Positions 12,101-22,905 of a DNA stretch of 33,862 bases are shown here, in pieces. The DNA is taken from the NCBI GenBank assembly GCA_964058805.1, contig CAXKVV010001351.1:1-33862 (forward strand), read 5' to 3'. This DNA comes from Schoenoplectus triqueter. Taxonomy: Eukaryota > Streptophyta > Magnoliopsida > Poales > Cyperaceae. A model generated the notes under the pieces. It saw nothing but the letters and a program-made list of their open reading frames with translations, ran no database searches and was not told the origin of the DNA. The translations under genes and the position numbers were made by a program. Numbering within the stretch: position 1 is the first letter of the stretch; every line of letters starts with the position of its first letter.

Positions 12101-12737
12101 ACATGTCTAAACAAGATCTCAATACCTGTCAGAAAATTTATTTTAATTATGCTAGTGGAAAAACCAGTGTGGCGCAAAATTTGGACTCGGCTTAGATGCA
12201 CGATTAAATTTAGTTTCATTTTAAATTCAACAACAAATTCAGGATTTAATTTTAAATATTGTTAAATTATTTTTAAAGGCAACTTCTATTATTGATGATG
12301 ATCTACTTCAGAAAAGAGGCACTACATGTACTCAATCTATAGTCACCAATTTACATATAAAGAACTTTAAATTAAATAAATTTATATAATTACAACAAAA
12401 AATTAGTTATATAAATTTTTTACATGCAAATACAGTAATTTTAAATAGAGATAGAAGAAATGATATATGAACCATTTGATAAAGATAAATAAACAAATGG
12501 AACAAAAATAAAAAAATAAAAGAATGAATAAAAAAATACTAAATGTGAGGTAAGATAATTAAAAAGTCCTGACACTCAAACATTTTTAGTGCATAGATAT
12601 TCCATGAAAATTGGAAAAATTTAAAATAATTGATCTTTTAAGCTCTTAAAATTATATAGTATTTCGTTTTAAATTTAAGTTGTACAAATGTTCATCTATG
12701 AAACATTGTCATATAGATTAGAACCTTTCATATTACA
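9140..12737. other. AT-rich intergenic DNA, no gene recognised
   Basis: About 3.6 kb with stops in every frame and many A/T runs. Open frames such as 10696-10887, 10830-11045 and 12068-12265 show low-complexity AT-driven composition and no known motif. I see no convincing terminal repeats here. Old, decayed repeats are likely but cannot be named. Confidence 0.5.
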
Positions 12738-12744
12738 AGATTGG

Positions 12745-13172
12745 AGTGGCAGATGTATGTGTAGCCACGGGATCAACTGACCCCAATATTTTGAAAAATA
12801 ATATTTTTAAACTAAATTTTTGTTAATCTGACCCTTTGAAATAAATTTGTGACCTCCCTTCAGATTATCTGGTTACTTTCATTGAGAACAAAAACTAACA
12901 TTATGGATAATGAACAAATTATATAAATGTTTCAAAATATAAAGTTCTATAAAAGAAAATTTTCTTTATTGACTTTATTACTATTATTTTGAGTTTATTT
13001 TTTATTATTTTAATATATAAAATGATTTTATTTTGAAAATTTTTATTAGACAAAAATGCATATTGAATTGTTGATTTTTTTATTTAGTACCCGATTAGCT
13101 AATGGGTTGGAATTCGATAAAATATTACAATCCGATTAATGACCCCTTGATGAAAATCCTACATCCGTCCCT
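12745..13172. mobile_element. Probable non-autonomous hAT-like element (about 430 bp)
   Basis: The left end (agtggcagatgtatg) and the complement of the right end (agggacggatgtagg) resemble each other. Both also resemble the CAGTGGCGGAT...ATCCGCCACTG termini common in plant hAT-like elements. Inside each end lies a complementary gaccc/ggggt tract (near 12774 and 13141). The 7-bp direct repeat gattgga brackets the element at 12739-12745 and 13174-13180; exact ends are ambiguous by one or two bases. There is no ORF inside. Confidence 0.55.
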
Positions 13173-13180
13173 GGATTGGA

Positions 13181-15219
13181 CAATTGGTAAAAATGTGTAG
13201 TAGATTATCTAGTATTATTCAATTGAGTTGCATCAGACAATTTGAGCATATTGCTAGCAATAGTACACTTGGATTATGATGTTCCCACAACATAATTTAT
13301 TACTAACACAATGCAATATTTAATTTTGTCTGGATGGGCAATTTTACCCTCTAGCACCAATTAGCTTTAGTCATTTATCCCCTTGTATCTAATTATGAAG
13401 TTCAAGAATTTTTTAATTGAATTGTTTCTAATATCTTACTCTCAATGATAAACAAATAAAAAAAACGAAAAAAAATAATAATTCAACACAGCTTTTAAAG
13501 GGTTCCATTAAAGAGCGCCTTATGGACCAAAGCCGCACAACGCTACTGACAATTATGACAAATTAGATTGCATTATCTGACCAAAAAAATTAAGATTTAT
13601 GTACATTATTTATCCACTACATTGAGAAGAATTCAACAAAATCCGACTCCAAGTACCTTTATAGTTTATTCGTTTCCTCTGTCGTTATCCAACCTAATCA
13701 ATAAATTATTTATATCAGCATGTTAAAGTGCGCCTTTGCTCAATCACACGACTCTGTCAACAGTTTGACATGCCCACCAACTTGCATCTCCAGTCATTTT
13801 CGCGGAAAAAAATAATAATAATAGCAGCACTAGTCATGTGACAAAATGATCAACTTGTTATTATTTCATTTTTGTGATATAGATCTTTGCTATTCTTATT
13901 TCAAATTATTATTTTTTAAAGTGAAGTACCAGCTATTTTTGCTTAAATTTTGTAATTGTTTAATATTTCTATCTGTAATGGTACACTAATATTTTATTGT
14001 GTCGTGGTGTCATGGTGGGCACCATATTTTACCAATTTGTTATTTTTAAATCCGAGAATTTTAGCTGTGTTCGAATCTTGCTGCTTCACTGAATATATCC
14101 ATTCCCTCGCTCTCGATTCAACCCTGTATCGGAACAGTATCTTTCACTCTTTTCTTTTTGATACTTAATCTTTCAAAAATACCAACTTATTTTTATATTT
14201 GTTTTAGTATCTGTTTTGTTTCATTCAATTTGACTTGAACCAAATTTTTGTAGCTTAAAAAGCTGATTGAATATTTTCAGTTTGTTACAGAATTGAAGGT
14301 CAAACTTGTTCATCCATATATATAGACAGCTTGGAAAAACTAACCATTATTTTTGAATTAAGGAAAACTAAAAAAAAGTAGGCTAATAACTTTTCTTTAT
14401 AAATCTAATAAATTGTATGTGATTCTTGTCACAATGTTGGGTTATTCAAAAGAGGTTTTCATTAATTGCACCCTTGCAAGTTTGTACTTTTTAATTAATT
14501 AATTCTTTAAAAAATGTTAGAACAAGTCAACTGTTGTCTGCATAGATTGTTTGCTAACTCAACTGTTGTCTGAATCGATGATAGGCTTCTGATATTCTCT
14601 CAAATTTTGTATATAAACTGGAGATGTCCCTGCTAATTAATGTTGGATTAGTAACTTCATAATCCGACACTCCAACTTCAAGATCCTCTTTAAGTGAAAA
14701 TACTTTGGTAAATGTTGTTGTGAATTGAGAAATAAAAATTGTTAGTATGAATTGAGTAAATACGTCCTGAAAATAGAACTTTTTGTAATTTTTCCTGATA
14801 ATTAAGCAAATACATCCACTATTTTCAGAACAAAATTATTCAATGCAGTAAGAATTTGATGCCTTTAATCATTTGCGGTCAATTTCGACAACTGCAAATA
14901 TCTACCCAATAATTCTGGGTTATCAAAAATACACCCTTGTTTGAGCCCTTCTCCATCTGTTTAACATGTTTTAATAGATAATTTGGTTATTTTGATGACC
15001 TGATTTAATTTTAATATTTAACTCATGAAATGTGGTCAAAAGTACATATATATTATATTCATACAAAACACATCAAATTTAATACATGTTTCATCTGTTG
15101 TGAAATTCGGCATTAATAATAATAATAATTTATCAGGGACTGATACTGAAATGCAAGATTTACTATTCACAAATGAGTTACTATTTTTCTGGTAATAGTG
15201 ACAGTACTGTATAACTTTT
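13181..15219. other. AT-rich intergenic DNA, no gene recognised
   Basis: No supported gene. The open frame at 13956-14168 has no recognisable domain or gene structure around it. Possible unrecognised upstream remains of the LINE that follows may lie in its last few hundred bases. Confidence 0.45.
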
Positions 15220-15574
15220 TTTTTTCAAATATTATTCACAAGAAAGCAATTTTTATGGCACGGTCACTACTCAGATCAACCAACAAAGAGAAGGATATGT
15301 CTGATTAACTGGAATGTGGTACGATGAGTTAAGAAAATGGGGGTCTGGGTATAAGAAATCTCGAAGTAATGAATCAGTCTCTTATGATGAAGTGGTTGTG
15401 GATGTGGCTTACGACAGAGATGGTGGAAGGAAGCAACACCAAGCACAGAATCAACATATAGGCCGTGGAATGATAGAAATGCATCAACATTCTGAAAAAG
15501 TATAACAAAGGTGAAAGGAGCTTTTGAATGTTCTATTAGATTTAGAGTTGGAAATGGTACTAAAATAATGTTTT
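15220..15574 (+). pseudogene. LINE reverse-transcriptase ORF, 5' remnant (before the LTR insertion)
   Basis: Conceptual translation gives, in order, motifs typical of the C-terminal part of plant LINE ORF2. These are RKQFLW followed by HG (about 15238-15263), LINWNVV, GLGIRNLEVMNQSLMMKWLW (about 15348-15410) and VGNGTKIMF (15544-15573). In active plant LINEs these correspond to the FLW, GGLGIRN...N.ALL.KWLW and VGNG..I.FW segments. Several stops and frame changes show that it is dead. The reading is cut within the FW motif by the LTR element beginning at 15575 and resumes at 17302. Confidence 0.75.
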
Positions 15575-16004
15575 TGTTGAAAAATAAACTTAATTTTAGT
15601 ATTAAAGTTAAATAAATTAAGAAATAAAGGGAGACTCTTTGGCTTCAGCACTTTGGCAGAATTTTAAGGCTGATTAAGGATAACATTTGAAGGGGCAAAT
15701 GGATGTGGAATTTAGTGTATGACTATGGATGGAAAGATTTTGAAGTCTAGTTTCCAATGGTTCAAATGTCAAGTCATTTGGAGTTTCCTAAAGAGAGTTA
15801 TAACGATTTTAGTGGACAGGGGTCAGCTGAAAGGGTGTTGTTTAGAATTCTGTTTTTATTATATATTTTTATTATGAATTTCTAGAGTCTTCTTAAATGT
15901 TTAGGCTATATAAAGAGTTGTATTCTGTTGTTTTGTAAGCAAAAAAGATACAAGAGTGTTTAATAGTAAGAAAGCTTATTTTATTAATCTCTTCTCTTTT
16001 AACA
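15575..16004 (+). repeat. 5' LTR of the short LTR element
   Basis: 430 bp, TG...CA ends. A TATA box (tatataaag, about 15907-15915) probably marks the element's own promoter, placing the U3/R boundary around 15940. Confidence 0.88.
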
Positions 16005-16007
16005 AAG

Positions 16008-16020
16008 TGGTATCAGAGCT
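16008..16020 (+). promoter_or_regulatory. Primer-binding site (initiator Met-tRNA)
   Basis: tggtatcagagct lies 3 bases after the 5' LTR and is complementary to the 3' end of plant initiator methionine tRNA, the usual primer for reverse transcription of plant LTR elements. Confidence 0.92.
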
Positions 16021-16040
16021 AGGTTCAGTCGATCAAGAGA

Positions 16041-16142
16041 TATCTACCATGGCGAAGAAAAAGAAGAAAAAGAAAAAAGAAGAAGAAGAAAAAAAAGAAA
16101 AAGAAAAATAAGAAGAAAAGAAGAAAAAAGACAGATGTCGAA
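16041..16142 (+). repeat. Purine-only GAA/AAG-rich tract inside the LTR element
   Basis: Starting at or near an ATG (about 16049), this run is almost purely A and G and reads as Lys/Glu-rich in the ATG frame before a stop. It could be a remnant of a gag start expanded by slippage. Confidence 0.6.
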
Positions 16143-16869
16143 AAAAAATGGTGAGTCTCGATATTTATTTTAAAGAAAATTAAGTGTTAAGAGTGTTTTC
16201 TGAGTTTATTTTAGTATATGAGTTTTTCTGTGTTGTTAGGAGAATTGAAAAAAATAAAAAATGAGTGAATCCCCTTATTATTTTTTTGTGAGAAAAGAAA
16301 AAGTGTCGGGGTAATGAAAAAATATTATGTGGTGATTTTTTTTGTTAAAAAAGAGGAGAAAAAAAAAGAAAAGAGTGGAGATAGATTTAGAGATATTGTA
16401 AGGAAAAAAAGAAAATTTATCAATGATGAGAGTTATGTATCAAACAGCGAATGTTACAAAAGTGTGGTGAATTTTTTGCTAGTGGTCTTCGAAGAATCGG
16501 TGAGTGAAGCCGACATGAGCAATGACTCATGATAGCCTGTGCAATGAGTGCCAGGATAAGAGAACTAGCAACATTATGAGATGTTTTGCTGGAAGTGTGT
16601 GAAGATCATGAGAAGATGTGGTGTGGAGCCACATGAAAAATACGGTGTGTAGCCGTGGTGTGGGTGTGAATCTCACATAAACATGACATGAAGAGCCAGG
16701 CAAATTAGATGGCATATGAGATGAAACCACGATTGATTTTTTGAATTTCCTAAATCAATGAATCAAGAATAAACCGTCAATGAGTGACGTCGCTATTCGC
16801 TACGAGTTATGAAGAAGTTCAATGATGATTGGCATGACAGATGAAAAAAAAATTAAGTTTAAGAGAGGG

Positions 16870-17301
16870 TGTTGAAAAATAAACTTAATTTTAGTATTAA
16901 AGTTAAATAAATTAAGAAATAAAGGGAGACTCTTTGGCTTCAGCACTTTGACAGAATTTTAAGACTGATTAAGGATAGCATTTGAAGGGACAAATGGATG
17001 TGGAATTTAGTGTATGACCTATGGATGGAAAGCTCTTGAAGTCTAGTTTCCAATGGTTTAAATGCTAAGTCATTTGGAGTTCCCTACAGAGAGTTATGAC
17101 GATTTTAGTGGACAAAGGGTCAGCTGAAAGGGTGCTGTTTAGAATTCTGTTTTTATTATATGTTTTTATTATGAATTTCTAGAGTCTTCTCAAATATTTA
17201 GGCTATATAAAGAGTTATATTTTATTATTTTGTAAGCAAGAAAGATACAAGAGTGTCTAATAGTAAGAAAACTTATTTTATTCATCTCTTCTCTTTTAAC
17301 A
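16870..17301 (+). repeat. 3' LTR of the short LTR element
   Basis: 432 bp, direct copy of 15575-16004 with the same TG...CA ends and the same TATA box. The substitutions include many G-to-A and C-to-T changes, as expected of old methylated DNA. Confidence 0.88.
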
Positions 17302-18025
17302 GTTCTGACAAGATAACTGGTTAGGAGAAATCTTACAACAAATCTATCCAGATATATATGATATTGAATAGGAAAAACTGCACAGTGCCTGAGATATGTG
17401 AGGAGGGAGAATAGATTATACATGATCGTATTATTCGTGAAAGAGAATTGCAAACACAAGAGCAACAATTGAGAGATAAAATAACACAAATAGTGTTGAC
17501 AAATCGGCAAGATGATGAAGTACAATGGTTAAGAGGTACCCAAGGATTCACAGACTCAAGTCATAATTCTATACAGAAAAATTTCAATCGTAGCATCAAA
17601 GTTACATCACATTAGAATTTGAAAGCCCCACCAAGAACCATGATCTTTGCATGGTTATTGTTAAGACACTCTATCTTGACTTGAAGAAGAGAGTATGACA
17701 AATACCGGACAGATGTATAATGTGTCTTGTAGCAGAGGAAACTATTGATCATCTATTTAAAGAATGTGACATGATAAAAGAGATAAGAAGATATGTACAT
17801 GATAATACACAAAGGCATGTGTAATCATTAGCAAGATATCGAAGATGGGATATCATTGATTGTGGATACAAATTTGGATATGCACTGGAGACAAATGAAA
17901 TTAGTGACCTGTTTTGTACTATGGCGACAAAGGTGTACAAGAATATTCAGAGAGCAAGGCAAAATGCACGTCGACATATAGTGAAAGAAATACTATTGGA
18001 ATTTAGTCATTGGTTTAAATCATAG
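17302..18025 (+). pseudogene. LINE reverse-transcriptase ORF, 3' remnant with zf-RVT zinc-binding motif
   Basis: Continues the reading broken at 15574: QDNWLGEILQQIYPDIYDIE (about 17309-17368) matches the D.W.G....P.L section of plant LINEs. After a stop-rich spacer comes PPRTMIFAWLLLRHSILT (from about 17628). A frameshift is followed by RCIMC...ETIDHLFKEC (about 17711-17769), the CxxC...HxxxxC knuckle of the zf-RVT domain. The last stretch is largely open to a TAG at 18023-18025. Multiple stops and frameshifts mean no product. The AT-rich sequence that follows may be its 3' UTR, but I see no clear poly-A tail. Confidence 0.75.
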
Positions 18026-19180
18026 ATCAATAGCAAAGCAAAGTTTTCAATTTTAATTTACTTTATCTATGAATGTAACTACAAGGATCACTCACTTGTT
18101 TACATATTTGTTATATGAAAATATTAATAATTTCAATAAAAATTAGTTATTTACATATTTGATAATATTTTTATTATTGATTTTATTTTGAAATTATAAA
18201 TAGAAATTAAATTATCGAATCCATAATTTTTTCAGTCATTTTGAATTTTTTTTTGTGAATGTCCAATTGAGTAAAAAAAGTAAAATCAAATTAAAATTAA
18301 TGAAGTCTAATTTTGTCTTCAATTATCAAAATTAGAGTTCAGATGAATTTTATATGATTTAAATATATAATAATATATAGACTGAAAAAATAATTAACCG
18401 ACTATGATACATGACGTTTTATCCACCGATTACGATTAATCAGCTGACTGATCGGTCTTCATAGCGTTTTTTTTTTTGCAACACTGCTAAATGTTAACAA
18501 AAATGGCATTTGAATTCTCCATTCACGAAAATTAAATTGTCAAAAATTTAAACCAATTGATAATAGTTTTAAATACTATCTTCAATAGTTGCTTGATTTA
18601 CGATCAACCCTATCAAAATAAAAAAGAAAAAAACATATTAAGAATTTTCTGAATGTAATTCGCTACATGTGGGATTAACTTGTACCGAGTCAATATATAT
18701 GTGTGGGTCCGAATCTCCTATTATTTTGGACTAAACATAGGATCTTATTTTTTTCATTCGACGATCCTGAATTTCTAATAACACGAATTTTAAAATATTT
18801 TTAATAGTTTGAATCTCAAAATCCCACGGTCCAGATGAGAATACTAGTCCTACTTCTATCCAAAATAATAACAGATACGAATCCATGTGTCTGTGTAGTT
18901 GATTTGCGGCGTATCACGTCCTTCTTCCACTCATGATGCAATCATGCAACTAGATCAACTTTTGTGGTTGGAAAAATGTGGTGTGAGACTGTGAGCTCCT
19001 CTCCGATTATAGTTACAGAGATTACTGGACAATCCTTGCATATATTGATATATAATGTCCGAAATCTCTGCTCTGAACCTGATCAGATTTAAATTTATAA
19101 AAATCAAAATGATTCGATTCGACTCAAATTGATCTGATTCAACCCGAAATCAAAAGATCTATATTCTAATTAAAAATAAT
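18026..19180. other. AT-rich intergenic DNA after the LINE remnant
   Basis: No gene seen. Probably includes the LINE 3' UTR (to about 18160) and unclassified AT-rich DNA up to the first foldback element. Confidence 0.45.
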
Positions 19181-19187
19181 TAAAAAT

Positions 19188-19573
19188 TGAGTTAGGTTAT
19201 GGTGCTATACGTAGTTAATGATCAAATTTGCCATGGACTAAAAAAATATAGATAAATCATGTTCAAATCTTGATTTATGGATTTCAATAATTTTTTATAT
19301 CAAAATATGATGGAATATATATATTTTTTTAAATTTTCTTAGTACAAGTTTTGATTTTTTTAAGATGATTCAATAATAATAAAATAATGTATATTTTTAG
19401 GTCATTTTTAAAAATTCAAAACTAATACTTAGAATTTTTTTTATATTCCAACGTATTTTGAAATAAAGAATTTATTGAGACCCATAATATAAGATTTGAA
19501 AATGATTTAACTATATTTTTTAGTGCGTAGCAAATTTAATCATTAACTACGCATAACATCATAGTCTAACTCC
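19188..19573. mobile_element. Foldback MITE 1 (about 385 bp)
   Basis: The two halves are near-complementary along almost the whole length. The left arm begins gagttaggttatggtgctat and the complement of the right arm begins gagttagactatgatgttat. Pairing continues through tagttaatgatcaaatttgc and on towards the centre. The 7-bp direct repeat taaaaat flanks it at 19181-19187 and 19574-19580, a candidate target duplication. It has no coding potential. The superfamily is uncertain. Confidence 0.75.
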
Positions 19574-19845
19574 TAAAAATCTAAAAAAATATAATATATA
19601 TAAATTAATCCAACCTAATTTGATTTCATCTAAAAAAAATAATCCCACTCAATAAAAGAATACCATGATCATGTATAAAATAAATAATAATATTTGTATA
19701 TTGTATGTACAAAAGATTGATTTATTTTTTCTTGATTTTTTGGTAATTAATAAAAATATTATATTGGAAATATTAAATTAATTTTATTTTATTCTTTGTC
19801 AATAAAAAAAATCTAAGTGAAAAATATAATTATTTTAAATATATA

Positions 19846-19869
19846 TATATATATATAAATATATATAAT
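19846..19869. repeat. (TA)n tract beside foldback MITE 2
   Basis: Alternating TA dinucleotides directly before the left end of the next foldback element, consistent with insertion into TA-rich DNA. Confidence 0.6.
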
Positions 19870-19871
19870 TA

Positions 19872-20265
19872 GGATATGGTGCTTTGCAAAGTACAAGTGT
19901 GTTGTGTGTTTTGTGCTCTTTTATTAATTTTAAGTCAGAAATGACCGATCTAAACTGCTCAATCTAATCTCCATATCAAAATCTATTAGTAAACCAAATT
20001 TTATATTTTTTGGAATCCATTTGCTATTTTTTTGGATTGGGGGAAAATCATCATTTTTGAATGAATCAGAATTCTTACATCAAGTCATTTTCTCCTCAGC
20101 AGAAAAAAATAGTAAATTTTTTTAAAAAATATTAAATTTGGTTTACTAATAGATTTTGATATGAAAATTAGATTGAATGGTTCGGATCGATTATTTCTAA
20201 CTTGAAATTAAAAATAGAGCGTAAAGCACAAATGCGTTTGGTACTTTGCAAAGCACCATAATCGG
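19872..20265. mobile_element. Foldback MITE 2, copy A of the GTCCGACTATGGTGC family
   Basis: About 395 bp with arms of roughly 150 bp. Left end atatggtgctttgcaaagta (from 19874); right end gtactttgcaaagcaccat (20241-20259). The arms carry the same inner words as copy B, for example ttagtaaaccaaatttt and caatctaatct. The unpaired centre (about 20030-20110) is the reverse complement of the copy B centre, so the two copies face opposite ways. No ORF. Confidence 0.82.
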
Positions 20266-20266
20266 A

Positions 20267-20317
<51 letters not shown>
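20266..20317. repeat. (CT)n(AT)n compound microsatellite between the MITE copies
   Basis: About ten CT units followed by about fifteen AT units join copy A to copy B. The same kind of tract follows copy B. Confidence 0.9.
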
Positions 20318-20320
<3 letters not shown>

Positions 20321-20716
20321 CGACTATGGTGCTTTTGAAAGTACAAAGACGTTGTATGCTTTGCGCTCTATTTTTAATTTCAAGTCAGAAATAATCGATC
20401 TGAACAGTTCAATCTAATCTTCATATAATAGTCTATTAGTAAACCAAATTTTATATTTTTTAGAATTTTTTTGCTATTTTTTCTGATGAGGAGAAAATGA
20501 CTTGATCTGAGAATTCTGGTTCATCCAAAAATGACGGTTTTCCCCCTATCCAAAAAAATAGCAAATAAAGTATAAAAAATATTAAATTTGGTTTACTAAT
20601 AGATTTTTATATGAAGATTAGATTGAACGGTTTGGATCGATTATTTCTGACTTGAAATTAAAAATAAAAAGCAAAGCACACAACGCCTCTGTGTTTTGCA
20701 AAGCACCATAGTCGGA

Positions 20717-20717
<1 letters not shown>
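20318..20717. mobile_element. Foldback MITE 3, copy B of the same family
   Basis: 400 bp with a perfect 15-bp terminal inverted repeat, gtccgactatggtgc (20318-20332) against 20703-20717, and arms of about 150 bp that pair with few mismatches. The loop of about 100 bp is unpaired and inverted relative to copy A. A transcript would form a long hairpin, a typical source of 24-nt siRNA. Family not identified. Confidence 0.85.

Positions 20718-20762
<45 letters not shown>
20718..20762. repeat. (CT)n(AT)n compound microsatellite after copy B
   Basis: CT units then AT units directly following the right end of copy B, as after copy A. Confidence 0.88.
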
Positions 20763-20989
20763 GATTAAAAATTTATTGTGTGAAAATTTAAAACTTATTT
20801 GCTAGAATGAAAATTTATAACATATTTGCTCAAGTTTAGGTTTGAATGACAAGAATTGTAAATATTTTGTAATATATATTATCATTGTAAATTTTGTACA
20901 AGAAAATATATTTATCATATAAAAATTTAAGTTTATAAATGAAGGGAAACAAATAAAAAATTAACAAAATGCCTTTACTATATTATCAT

Positions 20990-21190
20990 TGTAAAGGTAT
21001 TTTGGATTGAAAGTAAAGGAAGTTAGTTTGAGTGAAGGTTATTGTCGATAATGAATTCTATTGGGAGCACATTTTATTTTAAATTTTTGGAAAGAAGGGT
21101 AAAACGTAAAATTAACCGATATGTTAATGTACCCTACTGGAATTCATTATATTGACATCAACCATAATCGATTTTACCTTTATTATTATG
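20990..21190. mobile_element. Possible small foldback element (about 200 bp)
   Basis: The segment ataatgaattctattggga (from about 21049) is complementary to the segment ending about 21155. The pairing extends outward less perfectly to a taaaggta word near each edge. No target duplication was identified, so the ends are approximate. Confidence 0.45.
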
Positions 21191-21610
21191 CTGTTCTTCA
21201 GTGGCACTAGTGTTCTTGATAGGAAACCCCAGTTCGTTAGTTTAGCTTAATGAATTAGTAATAAAAAGTGATATTTTAAATTGTCCCCATGGTTCGAGAA
21301 TATTATTTGATAGATCGTGCGCTGGTAATCTTCCACAACAGAAATCTGGATTTAAAAATTTTCAAAAGCCTTAAAAAATATTTTTAATGTACACAAAACA
21401 CACAACACAATCACTAACAAACTATTGTCAGCGCAAAAGTATTTTAGGAAATACAGAATAATATAATGAAATAGTGTCAATTTAATTAGGTGGGGGTTTT
21501 TTGTACTTCAAATGAAAATTCATAACATATCGTAGATTTGTTTTCTTATATATATCAAATGCAGAAAAATAATTAATGTAAATAACAGAAAATTGAATTA
21601 TTATTGTTTT

Positions 21611-21934
21611 GACAGTGGGTTATTTTAACAATCTTGACTCACACTGTAAATAAATAAAAAAATAAAATAAAAACACATTTATAGTTATATTCTTTCATTT
21701 ATGTATCAATTGTGTTTCAAATTTCTTGTAATTTAGTTATCATTTGATGGTCTTTCAAAGACCATTAAAATTTTTATAATTTGAAATGGTAACTAAATTA
21801 CATGCAATTTGAAACAGTGCCAATCTATATATAAGTTAAAAAAATATATTTATATTTTTTTTATTTTAAGAAATATATTTTTTAATTTAATTCGAGTGTC
21901 GTTATTAAGATTGTCAAAATAACCAAGTGATCCC
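21611..21934. mobile_element. Foldback MITE 4 (about 320 bp)
   Basis: The left end gtgggttattttaacaatct (from 21616) and the complement of the right end (cttggttattttgacaatct, 21907-21926) form an inverted repeat. Pairing resumes further in (tgtttcaaatt and tgtaatttagtta) and closes with the near-perfect central palindrome gatggtctttcaaagaccat (about 21747-21766). No ORF. Target duplication not resolved. Confidence 0.65.
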
Positions 21935-22446
21935 CTCATTTAATACGCAAAAATGGATGTATATTCAAGAAATTTAAATGCTAAAATTTAAGTATCTGGA
22001 ACATCGGAGAGATGAAGAATTATGAGGCAGAAAAAAGTAAGGATATTTGGACATCTTCTGGAACTAACTAATTAACACAGAAGTTAAATTATTTCTATTG
22101 CCATGTGTTAGGTAAATACTCTCTATCGTTGAAATGTTCCTTGGAAATAAGACAACTACGTGTGTGGATTGATGTTTAGAACCGGTTTCCTATTGCAATT
22201 AAGGCATCATTGTCCCTTCACCTCAATTGGTTGTTGGGTAAGTCATATTAATTAACCTAATTTGAAATAGGGATTAGAAGTTGTATTTCTTCAATTTCAA
22301 ATCAAAAAGGACGATCCATTCAAAGTCGCCTCTTGCACGTAACAACTTAACTAAGCTCAATCACTTATTATGATTATTAATAAATTATCTTCCTCTCCAT
22401 TTTATTCATTAACAGAGTACTACTTTACTTATCAAAAAGACTAAAA
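21935..22446. other. Intergenic DNA between MITE 4 and the minus-strand LTR element
   Basis: About 510 bp of moderately AT-rich sequence with no gene or repeat that I can name. Confidence 0.5.
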
Positions 22447-22894
22447 TATTAGAAATAACGGAGATAAGCGAATTCAGAATTACTAGCGGAAACATTTTCC
22501 TTTTTGATCATGCGTCTCCAATCATATCTGACGTACCTAAGACCTTGTGCTGTATCTCCTGCACCGTAAGCTTTCGAGAATCGCTTTGTTGGAGATAGAC
22601 CATAGCCGAGACCGAGCCTATCCCTCTGTTCCACAACCTAGATGTCATGATCTCTTCTTATTCTCGCACGGAGACCGCTCGTTCTCACTCCTATCATGGA
22701 GGAATTGGGTTATCTCCCTTTTTTTTCTCTAATACTCTCTATTTTAGTCTACTGTATCTCATACAGATACAGAGCCTCTATACCACCTCTATATATAAAT
22801 GGAGAGGTCATATGCTTGAATAGGTGCAGATGCACCTTTCAAGGAAACACTCATACAGGGCTGCATCTGGCCTTATATTATCTCAAATCCAACA
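22447..22894 (-). repeat. 3' LTR of the minus-strand element
   Basis: Left copy, about 448 bp. A TATA-like word (tatatataaa, plus-strand view about 22790-22800) is shared with the other LTR. Open frames here such as 22449-22634 merely cross LTR sequence. Confidence 0.87.
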
Positions 22895-22905
22895 ATCTCC
22901 CTCTT
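22895..22905 (-). other. Polypurine tract of the minus-strand element
   Basis: Read on the minus strand it is aagagggagat, immediately upstream of the 3' LTR start TGTTGG. It would prime plus-strand DNA synthesis during retrotransposition. Confidence 0.7.

Larger units (their letters stand above)
15575..17301 (+). mobile_element. Short non-autonomous LTR retrotransposon (1.73 kb), inserted in the LINE remnant
   Basis: Two direct LTRs (15575-16004 and 16870-17301) begin TGTTG and end AACA. The 5' LTR is followed by a primer-binding site for initiator Met-tRNA (16008-16020). The 3' LTR is preceded by a purine tract (aagagaggg, 16861-16869). The flanks are gtttt (15570-15574) and gttct (17302-17306), a 5-bp target duplication with one change. 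The internal region is only 865 bp, too short for gag-pol. It starts with an ATG followed by a Lys/Glu-rich purine run and then is closed by stops. By counting I see about 25 substitutions plus two one-base indels between the LTRs. The size is slightly above the classical TRIM range. Confidence 0.9.

Noticed and set aside
16314..16532. 72-codon frame inside the short LTR element
   Set aside because: Lys/Glu-rich start from purine-rich DNA; no gag, zinc-knuckle or other motif; judged a chance frame.
17190..17525. 111-codon minus-strand frame across the 3' LTR end and LINE remnant
   Set aside because: It crosses the LTR/LINE junction and lies opposite recognisable plus-strand LINE motifs.
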